This document shows positions 1 to 9,027 of a stretch of DNA of 64,000 bases, one piece after another. The notes under the pieces are model-generated. The model made no database searches. It was not told the DNA's origin and was given only the letters and a program-made list of their open reading frames with translations. The translations under genes were made by a program, and so were the position numbers. Each line of letters begins with the position of its first letter. The stretch's first letter is position 1. The DNA comes from Leucothrix mucor DSM 2157 (lineage in GTDB: Bacteria; Pseudomonadota; Gammaproteobacteria; Thiotrichales; Thiotrichaceae), in contig NZ_ATTE01000001.1 in the NCBI RefSeq assembly GCF_000419525.1, forward strand, positions 3,058,501 to 3,122,500. Direction: 5' to 3'.

Positions 1-1121
1 TGCTCGCTACACGGATGCATAAAACTAATAAAGCGCATCGCCAACAGGATGCCAAGTCGCGCCAATTAATTAATCAATTCATTAAAGTCAGTATGGCCAT
101 GCCTGACGGAATTGTGATCGTCGATGACAAGGGCAGAATTGAGTGGTTTAACGAAACAGCGATTCGCTTATTGGGCCTGCGAAAAGTGCAAGATCGTGGC
201 AGCCACATCATTAACTTAATCCGCGACCCTGCTTTTATTGCATTTATCGACAAAGATAATACCAGCGAAAGCCTGCGCATGGATTCCTCTGTCGACCCCG
301 ATGTGAAGCTTGATCTTCGACTCACCCGTTATAATGACAAGCGTCTATTAATCATTCAGGATTTCAGTGCTTTAGATCATATGGAACAAGTGCGCAAAGA
401 CTTTGTCGCCAATGTGTCCCATGAACTGCGCACACCACTGAGTGTGATTGCCGGCTATCTTGAAACCTTAAATGATGAAGAGGCCCCTGAGTTGGAGCCT
501 TACCAACCGATATTCTGGCAGATGAAAGATCAATCTGATCGCATGACGCGCTTGGTTGAAGACTTGCTCATTCTGTCAAATCTGGAAAGTAATCAAACCA
601 TTAGTAACCGCACGCCTGTCGATGTTCCGGGCATGTTAAAAGGCATCTGTGATGACGCCATTATTCTAAGCGGCTCAAAAAATCACGACATTCATTTAGA
701 AGTGAGCAGCGACAAATTCTTAAGCGGTAATCCGAGTGAGTTGCATGGCGTGTTTTCTAATCTGGTCTCCAATGCGGTTAATTACACTCCCGAGCTGGGT
801 GCGATTTATATTCGCTGGTATTCCAGTGGAGGCAAACTCATTATGGAAGTCAGCGATACCGGAATTGGTATTGAGCCGCAGCATATTAATCGCCTGACGG
901 AACGCTTTTACCGCGCCGATAAAGGCCGCTCACGGAGCGTTGGTGGCACTGGACTAGGTTTAGCCATCGCCAAACACGCACTGCAACGCCACGATGGTGT
1001 GTTGAAGATTAGCAGCGTACCCGGCCAAGGCAGCACCTTTAAATGTATTTTCCCTCCGGAGCGCGCACTGGATAATACTTTCAATTCATCCTCCGCTGAC
1101 TCTATACTGGAGGACGATTAA
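1..1121 (+). CDS. phoR: Phosphate regulon sensor histidine kinase PhoR (5' end outside window)
   Basis: Membrane-bound sensor kinase that controls PhoB in response to phosphate. The reading frame is open to the left edge of the window, so the N-terminal membrane segments of PhoR lie outside; the visible part matches roughly residue 85 to the end of the E. coli protein. Numbering from the Met at position 15, a PAS domain (about 20-120) carries PDGIVIVDDKGRIEWFN. The H-box FVANVSHELRTPLS follows, with the phospho-accepting His near residue 136. The ATPase domain shows the N-box NLVSNAVNYTPE, DTGIGI and GGTGLGLAIAKH. The match of LTERFYRADKGRSR to PhoR is close. phoB would be expected upstream. 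The Met at 15 is probably internal, not the start. Confidence 0.93.
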   Translation, partial: LATRMHKTNKAHRQQDAKSRQLINQFIKVSMAMPDGIVIVDDKGRIEWFNETAIRLLGLRKVQDRGSHIINLIRDPAFIAFIDKDNTSESLRMDSSVDPDVKLDLRLTRYNDKRLLIIQDFSALDHMEQVRKDFVANVSHELRTPLSVIAGYLETLNDEEAPELEPYQPIFWQMKDQSDRMTRLVEDLLILSNLESNQTISNRTPVDVPGMLKGICDDAIILSGSKNHDIHLEVSSDKFLSGNPSELHGVFSNLVSNAVNYTPELGAIYIRWYSSGGKLIMEVSDTGIGIEPQHINRLTERFYRADKGRSRSVGGTGLGLAIAKHALQRHDGVLKISSVPGQGSTFKCIFPPERALDNTFNSSSADSILEDD

Positions 1122-1141
1122 TACTATTTTGAGGCGCCCCA

Positions 1142-2308
1142 ATGATAGCCATTGCACCCGGTTCAGCTCTCCACCAAGACATGATTACCTGGCGTCATTG
1201 GCTACATCAGCACCCCGAACTGTGTTTTGAAGAGTTTAAAACCAGTGACTACATTGCCAGTGTGCTGGAGTCGCTGGAGATACCCATTCACCGCGGTTTA
1301 GGTGGCACCGGTATTGTTGCCACTATAACCGGCCAAGGCTCCGGCCCCAGTATTGGTTTGCGCGCCGATATCGACGCCCTCCCCGTCACTGAGCTCAATG
1401 ACATCCCCTACAAATCGCAACACCCCGGAAAAATGCACGCCTGCGGTCATGATGGCCACTCCACTATGCTGCTTGGCGCTGCCGCTTATCTTAAACAGAA
1501 CAACCAATTTAACGGAACCGTTCACTGCATTTTCCAGCCTGCTGAAGAAGGTGATGCGGGAGCACTCCAGATGATTGAGGAAGGGCTGTTTGATTTATTC
1601 CCCTGTCAGGAAATTTACGGCATGCACAACTGGCCGGGCTTAGAAGCGGGTCAATTTGCGGTACACGATAGTGCGGTGATGGCAGGCGTGGAAACGCTTA
1701 ATATCAGCATTCATGGCAAAGGTGGTCATGCTGCTATGCCACACAAAACTATTGATCCTGTGGTTATCAGTGCGCAAATCATTACGGCATTGCAGAGCAT
1801 TGTGTCGCGTAATATCGCACCAGTAGATTCGGCGGTAATCAGCATTACTCAAGTCAATGCAGGTCATGCGCATAATGTGATTCCGGATACCGTGAATATG
1901 GCTGGTACCATGCGCTACTTTGATCCCCTCACCCGCCCGCTGGTATTAGATCGAATTAAAACGCTGGTAGAAGGGATTAGTGCGAGCTATGGCGCAACTG
2001 GCGAACTCACGATTATTCCTGGCTATCCACCAGTGATTAACTCGCCTGAGCATGCGGCGTACAGTGCCAATGCAACCAGCGCAGTGGTTGGTGAAGACAA
2101 AGTACAACGCACTATGCCGCCAAGCATGGCCGCTGAAGATTTTGCCTTTATGTTGCAGGAATTACCCGGTGCTTATATTTGGATTGGCAATGGCGAAGGT
2201 GAGCAAGGTGGCTGCATGCTCCACAATGCACATTATGATTTTAATGATGATGTGGCTCCGCTTGGTGCAAGCTATTGGGTAAACTTAGTTCGGCAGCGAC
2301 TAACTTAA
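1142..2308 (+). CDS. M20 family amidohydrolase (hippurate / N-acyl-amino-acid hydrolase type)
   Basis: Probable cytoplasmic metal-dependent hydrolase that removes acyl groups from N-acylated amino acids. The 388-residue length is normal for the family. HACGHDGH at residues 99-106 supplies metal ligands, QPAEEGDAG holds the catalytic and ligand glutamates at 135-136, and GGHAAMPH (about 195) belongs to the inserted dimerisation domain. A late HNAHYDFNDD carries the final ligand His. The gene follows phoR after 20 bases in the same direction, and a GAGG lies ahead of the ATG. The exact acyl substrate cannot be read from sequence; hippurate, acetyl-amino acids or an indole-3-acetyl conjugate are all possible. 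Confidence 0.85.
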   Translation: MIAIAPGSALHQDMITWRHWLHQHPELCFEEFKTSDYIASVLESLEIPIHRGLGGTGIVATITGQGSGPSIGLRADIDALPVTELNDIPYKSQHPGKMHACGHDGHSTMLLGAAAYLKQNNQFNGTVHCIFQPAEEGDAGALQMIEEGLFDLFPCQEIYGMHNWPGLEAGQFAVHDSAVMAGVETLNISIHGKGGHAAMPHKTIDPVVISAQIITALQSIVSRNIAPVDSAVISITQVNAGHAHNVIPDTVNMAGTMRYFDPLTRPLVLDRIKTLVEGISASYGATGELTIIPGYPPVINSPEHAAYSANATSAVVGEDKVQRTMPPSMAAEDFAFMLQELPGAYIWIGNGEGEQGGCMLHNAHYDFNDDVAPLGASYWVNLVRQRLT

Positions 2309-2370
2309 GGCAGCCGAAAATTATTAAACATCATGGCTTGGCCAACCACGCGCCAAGCCTAACCATCCGC

Positions 2371-2423
2371 CAGTAAGCCAGTAAGCCAGTAAGCCAGTAA
2401 GCCAGTAAGCCAGTAAGCCAGTA
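2371..2423. repeat. 8-bp tandem repeat (CAGTAAGC), about 6.6 copies
   Basis: Six perfect head-to-tail copies of CAGTAAGC followed by a partial CAGTA fill most of the gap between two convergent genes. The last base directly abuts the stop codon of truC. No imperfection is seen between copies, which suggests recent expansion by slippage. Confidence 0.95.
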
Positions 2424-3158
2424 TTATTCGCTAGGTGCCTGCGCTGTGACTAACTCTAATTGTTCCAGCATTAGTTTAAAATCATCACTTAGCGGCGCTT
2501 CAATATCTAATGGCTTCCCCGTTACCGGATGCTTCAAACTCAAGCGCCCTGCGTGCAGCATCAAGCGCTGCAAATCAAACTGATCCCGCAAAAAACGGTT
2601 CTGTGTGCCATCGCCATGCGAGGTATCACCAACGATCGGATGGAAGATATGTTTCATATGCCGACGCAGCTGATGTTTACGTCCCGTCTGCGGGCTTAAG
2701 CTCACCAAGGAATAGCGCACGCTGTTATAACGCCCCACCGGAAACGGCAACTCAGTTCGCGCCAAGCACTCATAATGAGTCACTGCATCCTGCGCAGGCT
2801 TGTCAGGATCGACCTTAGCATCGGTCATTTTGTCCCATTGTGCTTGTAATGCATAATCAATAACCCCACTATCTTCTATATGACCACGCACAATTGCCTG
2901 ATACGTTTTGGCAACCTGCTTTGCCGTGAACTGCTCCGTCAACTGGCGGGCAACTTCGGATGACAAAGCAAACAACAACACACCAGAGGTAGGCTTATCA
3001 AGCCGATGCACCGGAAATACGTGTTGCCCAATTTGGTCTCGCGTGAGTTGAATCGCAAAGCGCGTCTCATGCTTATCAATCGGGCTTCGATGAACCAGCA
3101 AACCTGAAGGTTTATTGATCGCAACGACCGCGGTATCTTGGTAAAGTATTTCCAGCAT
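2424..3158 (-). CDS. truC: tRNA pseudouridine(65) synthase TruC
   Basis: Isomerises U65 in the acceptor/T-stem region of some tRNAs. Starting at the Met encoded at 3158, the protein aligns with E. coli TruC from its first residue (MLEILYQD, NKPSGLLVHRS). A start four codons further out is possible but unneeded. HRLDKPTSGVLLF carries the catalytic Asp at residue 54. QTGRKHQLRRHMKHIFHPIVGD and LQRLMLHA are typical of the RluA/TruC branch. Length is about 244 residues. The gene converges on the M20 amidohydrolase, and its stop codon touches an 8-bp tandem repeat. Confidence 0.9.
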   Translation of the reverse strand: MLEILYQDTAVVAINKPSGLLVHRSPIDKHETRFAIQLTRDQIGQHVFPVHRLDKPTSGVLLFALSSEVARQLTEQFTAKQVAKTYQAIVRGHIEDSGVIDYALQAQWDKMTDAKVDPDKPAQDAVTHYECLARTELPFPVGRYNSVRYSLVSLSPQTGRKHQLRRHMKHIFHPIVGDTSHGDGTQNRFLRDQFDLQRLMLHAGRLSLKHPVTGKPLDIEAPLSDDFKLMLEQLELVTAQAPSE

Positions 3159-3273
3159 AAACGTCAGCAACTATTTGTTTTTAATTCATAAAGATTTATT
3201 AATCAATTGGCAAACAATCAGTAACAATGTGCGTGACACAATCGCATGCAATTAATCAATGGAGGTTATAACG

Positions 3274-4707
3274 GTGAGCCAGATAATTAGGCCAGCAACC
3301 ATTAAAGCATTTTCCGCAATGCTTCTAACAGGTATTTTACTTGCCACATCCTATGCCGCGAAGGCAGATGGACTCCCTAATCTCGTCGATGTAATCGAGA
3401 AGAACCGTAATTCGGTCGTTAACATCGCCACAAAAGGCAGCTCAGACCCGACGGTAAACACTGGAAGCAACAGTCTGGATCTGGATAGCCTGCCACCGCA
3501 ACTGCGTGAGTTCTTTAAAGGCATGCCAGCGCCAAATGCTAAGCCAAAATCGCAGCCATTTCGTTCATTGGGCTCCGGCTTCATCATCTCATCCGATGGT
3601 TATGTTGTCACCAACGCCCATGTAATTGATGATGCAGAAAGCATTCGCGTGACCTTAAAAGATCGTCGCGAGTTAGATGCAAAAGTGATTGGTGTCGATG
3701 AAAACAGCGACATCGCATTGTTAAAAGTTGAAGCTAAAGATTTGCCAGTGGCGACCTTTGGTGATTCATCAAAATTGAAAGTTGGCCAGTGGGTTGTAGC
3801 GATTGGCGCACCATTTGGTTTAGAGCACAGTGCTTCGCAAGGTATTGTCAGCGCACTGGCTCGTAGCTTAAATGACGGCGTAAACAACACAACGTATGTG
3901 CCATTCATCCAAACGGACGTTGCGGTTAACCCTGGTAACTCAGGCGGCCCACTGTTCGATTTAGATGGCAATGTCGTTGGTGTGAACTCCATGATTTACA
4001 GCCGCAGTGGCGGTTACATGGGAATCTCATTCTCCATTCCAGCGAACACGGTTAAGAATGTAACCACACAGCTGAAGGAAAAAGGCTATGTAAGCCGCGG
4101 CAAACTGGGTGTATTGATTCAGGATGTTACTCAGGAGTTGGCAGATTCGTTCAACCTACCTGGCCCAACCGGCGCACTAGTTGCCCGTGTCGAGACGGAT
4201 AGTGCAGCGGATAAAGCGGGCCTAAAAACCGGTGATGTCATCGTGTCGTTTAACAGCGTACCAGTTTACACCTCTTCAGATTTACCACCATTGGTTGGTA
4301 ACACTGAAATCGGTAAACACGTACCAGTGACACTGATCCGTGCTGGTAAGGAAGTTAAGGTTGAAGTGGTCGTAGGCCAGTTAAAACCAACACCGGATGC
4401 GAAAGTGGCTAAAGCTGCTGCCGCTAAAGATGGGTTTGGCGTTGCCGTTGGCCCACTGGATGAAGAGCAGCGTAAAGCGACTCGTTCTGACAAAGGTGTG
4501 GTTGTAAATCAGGTAATCGGTGACAGCACTGCTGAGAAAGCCGGCATCCTAGTTAACGACATTATCGTATCGTTTAATAACAAAGAAGTGGCTACACCAG
4601 ATGAGCTTCGCCAAGCGATTAAAGATGCCCCTAAAGGCCGCTCAGTACCCGTGCTAGTCATTCGTGACAACTCTGCGCGTTACATTCCGGTGCACTTACC
4701 TGAGTAA
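3274..4707 (+). CDS. degQ: Periplasmic serine protease of the Deg/HtrA family (DegQ/MucD-like)
   Basis: Envelope quality-control protease and chaperone. I choose the GTG at 3274 because GGAGG (3261-3265) sits 8 bases ahead of it; an ATG at 3259 overlaps that site and would leave no Shine-Dalgarno sequence. A signal peptide ends near AKADG. The protease domain shows the triad as His116 (VVTNAHVID), Asp146 (ENSDIALLKVE) and Ser223 (NPGNSGGPLFD), followed by two PDZ domains (about 270-370 and 385-475). The length of 477 residues fits the family. The gene is monocistronic with a strong terminator after it. DegP, DegQ and MucD cannot be separated with certainty from sequence alone. Confidence 0.88.
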   Translation: MSQIIRPATIKAFSAMLLTGILLATSYAAKADGLPNLVDVIEKNRNSVVNIATKGSSDPTVNTGSNSLDLDSLPPQLREFFKGMPAPNAKPKSQPFRSLGSGFIISSDGYVVTNAHVIDDAESIRVTLKDRRELDAKVIGVDENSDIALLKVEAKDLPVATFGDSSKLKVGQWVVAIGAPFGLEHSASQGIVSALARSLNDGVNNTTYVPFIQTDVAVNPGNSGGPLFDLDGNVVGVNSMIYSRSGGYMGISFSIPANTVKNVTTQLKEKGYVSRGKLGVLIQDVTQELADSFNLPGPTGALVARVETDSAADKAGLKTGDVIVSFNSVPVYTSSDLPPLVGNTEIGKHVPVTLIRAGKEVKVEVVVGQLKPTPDAKVAKAAAAKDGFGVAVGPLDEEQRKATRSDKGVVVNQVIGDSTAEKAGILVNDIIVSFNNKEVATPDELRQAIKDAPKGRSVPVLVIRDNSARYIPVHLPE

Positions 4708-4742
4708 CACGCAACAACAAGCTTCATAGGTAGTACCCTTTT

Positions 4743-4768
4743 GCGCCCTGTTTCAGGGCGCTTTTTTT
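4743..4768 (+). terminator. Rho-independent terminator after degQ
   Basis: GCGCCCTG and CAGGGCGC form an 8-bp stem with a three-base TTT loop, followed by seven T. It ends the deg transcript. Confidence 0.9.
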
Positions 4769-4796
4769 ATGCCTGCTATTTCGCTATCGGTTTAAC

Positions 4797-5366
4797 TTAC
4801 AGCTCGATGGTGCCTTGCCTGGATTGCTCAACATCTTCATCGTCGTCATCTGAAGAAACACGCTGCATTGGACCGTGATCATGAATTTTATTGATCTTGT
4901 ATTGCAGATAGTAAGTGGTAAACAAAAACAGTAATAAGCCGTTTACCCAAACCGCATCACCCGGTACCGCACCCGTCAAACGGTTTAATTGACGGCGAAA
5001 ATTAAATAGCCATACTAACGCCATCACAAACGATAACAGCCCCAAAATGCCTTGTGCACCAGAGGTTGAAGTCGCCAGCCCAGTTTCCGGCATCATCAAT
5101 TGAATCGAGGACATTACAAAACCGATCACACCCAGAATCACGGTAGAGTTGACCAACCATTCCGGCATTCTGAGCGAGGCGGGTATACAGCGGTTTAACA
5201 TTTGATTGCGGGTATAAATCCAGTAATACACAAACAATCCCATGGTAAGAATACCGATACCAACAAATAACATGGTTGGGAAACGTGGGAAGTTCTGGAT
5301 AAAATTAGGGTCCTGCTTCGGTCGTAAATCAGACTCTGGCGGGGTATACGGGTCGTGCTCCGACAT
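4797..5366 (-). CDS. DUF4234-like integral membrane protein
   Basis: A 189-residue protein of unknown function. The N-terminus has the proline-rich DPYTPPESDL motif often seen at the start of small bacterial membrane proteins of this type. About four hydrophobic segments follow (near 30-50, 70-92, 105-120 and 138-155), with YYWIYTRNQMLNR after the first; this resembles DUF4234 proteins. The tail is acidic (SSDDDDEDVEQS). AAGGA lies ahead of the ATG. It is divergent from the M50 peptidase gene, with a perfect palindrome in the gap. The family assignment is tentative. Confidence 0.6.
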   Translation of the reverse strand: MSEHDPYTPPESDLRPKQDPNFIQNFPRFPTMLFVGIGILTMGLFVYYWIYTRNQMLNRCIPASLRMPEWLVNSTVILGVIGFVMSSIQLMMPETGLATSTSGAQGILGLLSFVMALVWLFNFRRQLNRLTGAVPGDAVWVNGLLLFLFTTYYLQYKINKIHDHGPMQRVSSDDDDEDVEQSRQGTIEL

Positions 5367-5429
5367 TGTTTTTCCTTGTATGAAAAAAGGGATTCATGCC
5401 CCTGAAAATAAGGCGTTAGTGTACCAGTA

Positions 5430-5443
5430 GACCCTGCAGGGTC
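5430..5443. promoter_or_regulatory. Perfect 14-bp palindrome between divergent membrane-protein genes
   Basis: GACCCTGCAGGGTC is self-complementary over 14 bases and lies between the starts at 5366 (minus) and 5483 (plus). Its position suits an operator acting on both genes; that role is inferred. Confidence 0.45.
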
Positions 5444-5482
5444 AATGCTGGACTAGTTAACTTAAGCTTTGGATAATGGTAT

Positions 5483-6127
5483 ATGTATATTGACCAAAAA
5501 GACAAAACACCCAGCTCTCGCGCTGAGAAAATATTCATCCTAATCCTAAGCGGGCTGTTCCTGTTTATGATGTGCATGGAAATGATCAGCGACTACGAGC
5601 CTCGCAAGCTATCCATGCTGCTATTCATCCTATTCTGGGTGCCTTTATTATTCCTGCATGAGTTTGGACACGCATTAATGGCAAAGTTCTGTGGCTGGGA
5701 AGTTAAACGCACGGTAATTGGCTTTGGTAGCGTGATGCACACCACTCGCTTATTTGGCGCGCCAATGGAAATTCGCATGGTGCCGCTGGAAGGGTTTGTC
5801 AGTATTGCACCGCTGAATATGAGCTGGGTACGCGTAAAACATGCGCTGATTTATTTTGCAGGCCCTGGCATTGAGCTGCTGGTGTTTTTTGCGATCATGG
5901 TTTTTTTAGGCACTGATCAGATTTTTGCACACCATGATAATTATGCGCAGATAGCCTTGCAGAGTCTGGCTTTTGCAGCTTTAGCAGGTGCCATTATCAA
6001 TTTGATTCCGATTGGTATTCAAACGGAATCTGGCAACTCCCCAAATGACGGTTTAGGTATTTTGCTGTGTTTGACCAGTAGTAAATTAGATTATGAGCTC
6101 TGGATTCAGGAGAACCAAAAATCCTAA
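5483..6127 (+). CDS. M50 family (site-2-protease-like) membrane metalloprotease
   Basis: A 214-residue membrane protein with the zinc site LLFLHEFGHALMAKF (HExxH) in an early membrane helix. A later NLIPIG...NDG stretch corresponds to the NxxP...DG ligand motif of site-2 proteases. It has no PDZ domain, so it is a minimal stand-alone member and not RseP. Four to five membrane spans are likely. The substrate is unknown. It diverges from a DUF4234-like gene. The family call is reliable, the biological role is not known. Confidence 0.75.
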   Translation: MYIDQKDKTPSSRAEKIFILILSGLFLFMMCMEMISDYEPRKLSMLLFILFWVPLLFLHEFGHALMAKFCGWEVKRTVIGFGSVMHTTRLFGAPMEIRMVPLEGFVSIAPLNMSWVRVKHALIYFAGPGIELLVFFAIMVFLGTDQIFAHHDNYAQIALQSLAFAALAGAIINLIPIGIQTESGNSPNDGLGILLCLTSSKLDYELWIQENQKS

Positions 6128-6147
6128 GCTCAGAATCAATAGCCCGC

Positions 6148-7356
6148 TTAGCGCCCTTCCGCCTCTGATAGCAAATAAGAGGTTAAGTAGAGCGCAAAGG
6201 AAGCCGCACAGTTCACATGAGTGGATGGCACTGCATTGCAGTCTTCCAGCGTGACATCCGCCGCGCCATTGGCTTGCATACTCGTCAATGCATTTACTGC
6301 ATTTTGATACGGTACGATGTCATCGTTTTGTCCGTGGAATAAGCGCACTGGTGCGTGCGGAGTCCAGTCATACACATTATTGTCTTCCAAGCGATACTTC
6401 AGCGTTAACTCACCAGCCAATCCGGCATACTCACTTAAGAAAGCCGGGTCAAATAACTCATCCTTAGCCCGTGGCAACACGCTATTCACCGCAGCACTGC
6501 TGTAATCACCGTTATAGCGGCTGTCCAGCACCCGATCGTAAGGCGATTGAATGGCGCGCAAGGTGAGATTTTCCAAGTCATACCATGTGTCATAGGCATG
6601 TACCACAAAGCTAAAATAAGCGGGCTGACTTAGCGTCGACTGATTAAGCAAAACCTCATCCGTCATGCCACGCACATCATAAGGCCCTGCCCCAGCGATA
6701 CTGGCAGTCACCGTAAACTCATCGGCATATAACGTTTGCATGCGTTGATGCGCGGCAATCGTGGCATAGCCACCTTCGGAGTAACCGGCTAAGAATAGCT
6801 GCTGATTTAATTCAACGGATTGGGCTTGCAGGTAAGAGCGCGCAGCCCGCAATAAATCAATCACGCTGTTAGCACTGGGAATTGCCTGAATATAAGGATG
6901 AGTCAGTGATTTAGACTCGCCGTAGCCAATATAGTCCGTCGCCACCACCACAAAGCCAGCCGATGCAGCCAGCAACGGGCTCGTGTCAAATGAGGGATTA
7001 TTACTGGGTACCGCACTATCCAGAAAAATTGTACCGTGCTGGTAACTCAGCATTGGGCTTGCTGTAGTTTTGCCTTGCGGAATCGCTACAATCCCCGAAG
7101 CATTCACCCGATCCCCGTTTTCCAGTGTGGTTTTGTACACTAGCTTAACCACTTTAACGTCGTAATTACGCCCGGAAATCACGGAAAACAGCGTTAAAAA
7201 GGTGTTTTCAGAAACTTTGTATTCATTGAGCACAGAGCTACGAAGTAAGGCTCCCGGTTCGGTATCACCATCAGAGTTGCTACTGCTACCACCGCAAGCA
7301 CTCAGCAATAGCATCGTTGTTAAAATAAGAATTAAACGCATGGGGGATATCATCAT
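6148..7356 (-). CDS. Lipoprotein alpha/beta hydrolase (secretory lipase/esterase-like)
   Basis: A 402-residue protein with a lipoprotein signal peptide: the lipobox LLSAC is followed by GGSSSNSDGD, so it is probably anchored in the outer membrane. AGYSEGGYAT carries the nucleophile Ser of an alpha/beta hydrolase. LFHGQNDDIVPYQNA near the C-terminus supplies the Asp, and a late STHVNC could supply the His. SYQHGT upstream resembles the oxyanion region of secretory lipase-like proteins. The start is uncertain: in-frame ATGs lie at 7356, 7353 and 7341 with no clear Shine-Dalgarno site. The substrate (lipid, polyester or short ester) is unknown. Confidence 0.7.
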   Translation of the reverse strand: MMISPMRLILILTTMLLLSACGGSSSNSDGDTEPGALLRSSVLNEYKVSENTFLTLFSVISGRNYDVKVVKLVYKTTLENGDRVNASGIVAIPQGKTTASPMLSYQHGTIFLDSAVPSNNPSFDTSPLLAASAGFVVVATDYIGYGESKSLTHPYIQAIPSANSVIDLLRAARSYLQAQSVELNQQLFLAGYSEGGYATIAAHQRMQTLYADEFTVTASIAGAGPYDVRGMTDEVLLNQSTLSQPAYFSFVVHAYDTWYDLENLTLRAIQSPYDRVLDSRYNGDYSSAAVNSVLPRAKDELFDPAFLSEYAGLAGELTLKYRLEDNNVYDWTPHAPVRLFHGQNDDIVPYQNAVNALTSMQANGAADVTLEDCNAVPSTHVNCAASFALYLTSYLLSEAEGR

Positions 7357-7499
7357 CGACTTATAGTGTGCGCCATCATAACAGAATTTCAGCCAATCGA
7401 CCCTAGCGTCCTCTACCGAATATGACCCTACGGATACTGTCAGAGCGGCTTAGCGTGTATTATACAGCGTTCAGAAATAACCAACTATTCGGATCGCAG

Positions 7500-8927
7500 A
7501 TGGCAAATACCACCTTATTCTGGCATGACTACGAAACCTGGGGCATTAACCCGCGCAAAGACCGCGCATCCCAGTTTGCAGGCATTCGCACCACTCTGGA
7601 ATTAGAGGTCATTGGCGAGCCCGTGATGATTTACTGCCAGCCTTGCGTCGACTTCCTACCGCACCCTGAAGCCCTACTGGTCACTGGCATCACACCGCAA
7701 AAAGCGGCAGCTGAAGGTTTGAATGAAGCAGAGTTTTTTACCCAGATCAATGAAGAGCTTAGCAAGCCCGGCACCTGTGGCGTGGGTTACAACAGCCTGC
7801 GCTTTGATGATGAAGTCAGCCGCTTTGGTTTTTACCGCAATTTTATCGACCCCTACGCCCGTGAATGGCAAAACGGTAATAGTCGTTGGGACTTGCTGGA
7901 TTTAGTGCGCATGACGCATGCTCTGCGCCCTGAAGGCATTGAATGGCCTGAACGTGAGCCCGGTATTACCAGTTTCCGCCTTGAATTATTGACGGCTGCC
8001 AATAACATTCAGCATGAAGGCGCTCACGATGCCTTAGTTGATGTACGCGCTACCATTGCCATGGCTAAGCTAATTCGCGAGAAGCAGCCACGGCTTTACG
8101 AGTACTACTTTGCGCTGCGCCAAAAGAGCAAAGCGGCAGAGTTATTGAATGTGCAAAAGCAGGCAACCGTGCTGCACATTTCTGGAATGATTCCGGCAGA
8201 GCTAGGGTGTATTTCCCCGATCGTACCGCTGATGCAGCATCCGGTAAATAGCAATGAAATGGTCTGCTTTGATCTACGCCAGGACCCGCAGCAATTATTA
8301 AATGCTAGTGTCGATGAAATTGCCAAAAGCTTATATACACCCAATGCAGAACGCGAAGATGACACCCCACGCATTGCGCTAAAAGGCGTACACATCAATA
8401 AATCCCCTGCCTTGGCACCGCTTAAAACACTAAGCCCTGAAATGACTGAAAAATGGCAGATTGACTGGGAAGTGATTGAGCAGCACAAACAAACCCTGCT
8501 GGCAGATAGTGGCTTACTGGATAAACTGAAAGAGCTCTACAGCCGCTCACCAGAGCGCGAGCCAATTGATGCTGATTCTGCCTTGTACAACGGCTTTATC
8601 AATTCTGGCGACCGCAAGCTGTGTAATCTGGTCACCAGCTTATCGCCCGACCGCTTAGCTGGCGAGACAATTGCATTTTCCGATCCACGATTGAAAACCT
8701 TGTTATTCCGTTATCGCGCCCGCAACTGGCCGGATAGCCTGAGCCAGCAAGAGCAATGGCAGTGGCAGGAGTTCTGTCGTGCCCGCCTGTGGGATGGGGA
8801 GTTTGGTTGTGACTTTACGGCGAGTGATTTTCAGGAAGCCATGCAAGGCATTGCGCAGCGTGATTTGAGTGATGATCAGAAAGCCAATCTTCAACAACTT
8901 GTGGATTGGGTTCAGCAGTACGGTTAA
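7500..8927 (+). CDS. sbcB: Exodeoxyribonuclease I SbcB
   Basis: Degrades single-stranded DNA 3' to 5' in recombination and mismatch repair. Starting at the ATG at 7500 gives 475 residues, the same length as E. coli SbcB, and begins MANTTLFWHDYETWG. The longer frame from 7422 adds an unconserved leader. The DEDDh nuclease fold shows the first Asp and Glu in HDYETWG, then GYNSLRFDDEV, and HDALVDVRATIAMAK with the His/Asp pair. SFRLELLTAAN and the C-terminal LLFRYRARNWPDSL match the family. It stands alone between divergent and convergent neighbours. Confidence 0.95.
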   Translation: MANTTLFWHDYETWGINPRKDRASQFAGIRTTLELEVIGEPVMIYCQPCVDFLPHPEALLVTGITPQKAAAEGLNEAEFFTQINEELSKPGTCGVGYNSLRFDDEVSRFGFYRNFIDPYAREWQNGNSRWDLLDLVRMTHALRPEGIEWPEREPGITSFRLELLTAANNIQHEGAHDALVDVRATIAMAKLIREKQPRLYEYYFALRQKSKAAELLNVQKQATVLHISGMIPAELGCISPIVPLMQHPVNSNEMVCFDLRQDPQQLLNASVDEIAKSLYTPNAEREDDTPRIALKGVHINKSPALAPLKTLSPEMTEKWQIDWEVIEQHKQTLLADSGLLDKLKELYSRSPEREPIDADSALYNGFINSGDRKLCNLVTSLSPDRLAGETIAFSDPRLKTLLFRYRARNWPDSLSQQEQWQWQEFCRARLWDGEFGCDFTASDFQEAMQGIAQRDLSDDQKANLQQLVDWVQQYG

Positions 8928-8940
8928 ATCAGTATAAAAA

Positions 8941-8969
8941 AAGCGGGTTAATCTAAGACTAACCCGCTT
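8941..8969. terminator. Bidirectional terminator between sbcB and the YebE-like gene
   Basis: AAGCGGGTTA and TAACCCGCTT form a perfect 10-bp stem with a 9-base loop. A-rich sequence lies before it and T-rich sequence after it, so it can end transcripts from both convergent genes. Confidence 0.85.
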
Positions 8970-9027
8970 TTATCAAGCTTTCATGCTTAACTACACGTCA
9001 CACCGCTTTGCTTATTCCAGTCAGGAA

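Noticed and set aside
2371-2423. Possible CRISPR-like array
   Set aside because: The 8-bp units are directly abutting with no spacers, so it is a simple tandem repeat.
3600-3992. Minus-strand 130-codon open frame opposite the Deg protease
   Set aside because: It lies wholly within a highly conserved protease domain on the other strand; composition fits a shadow.
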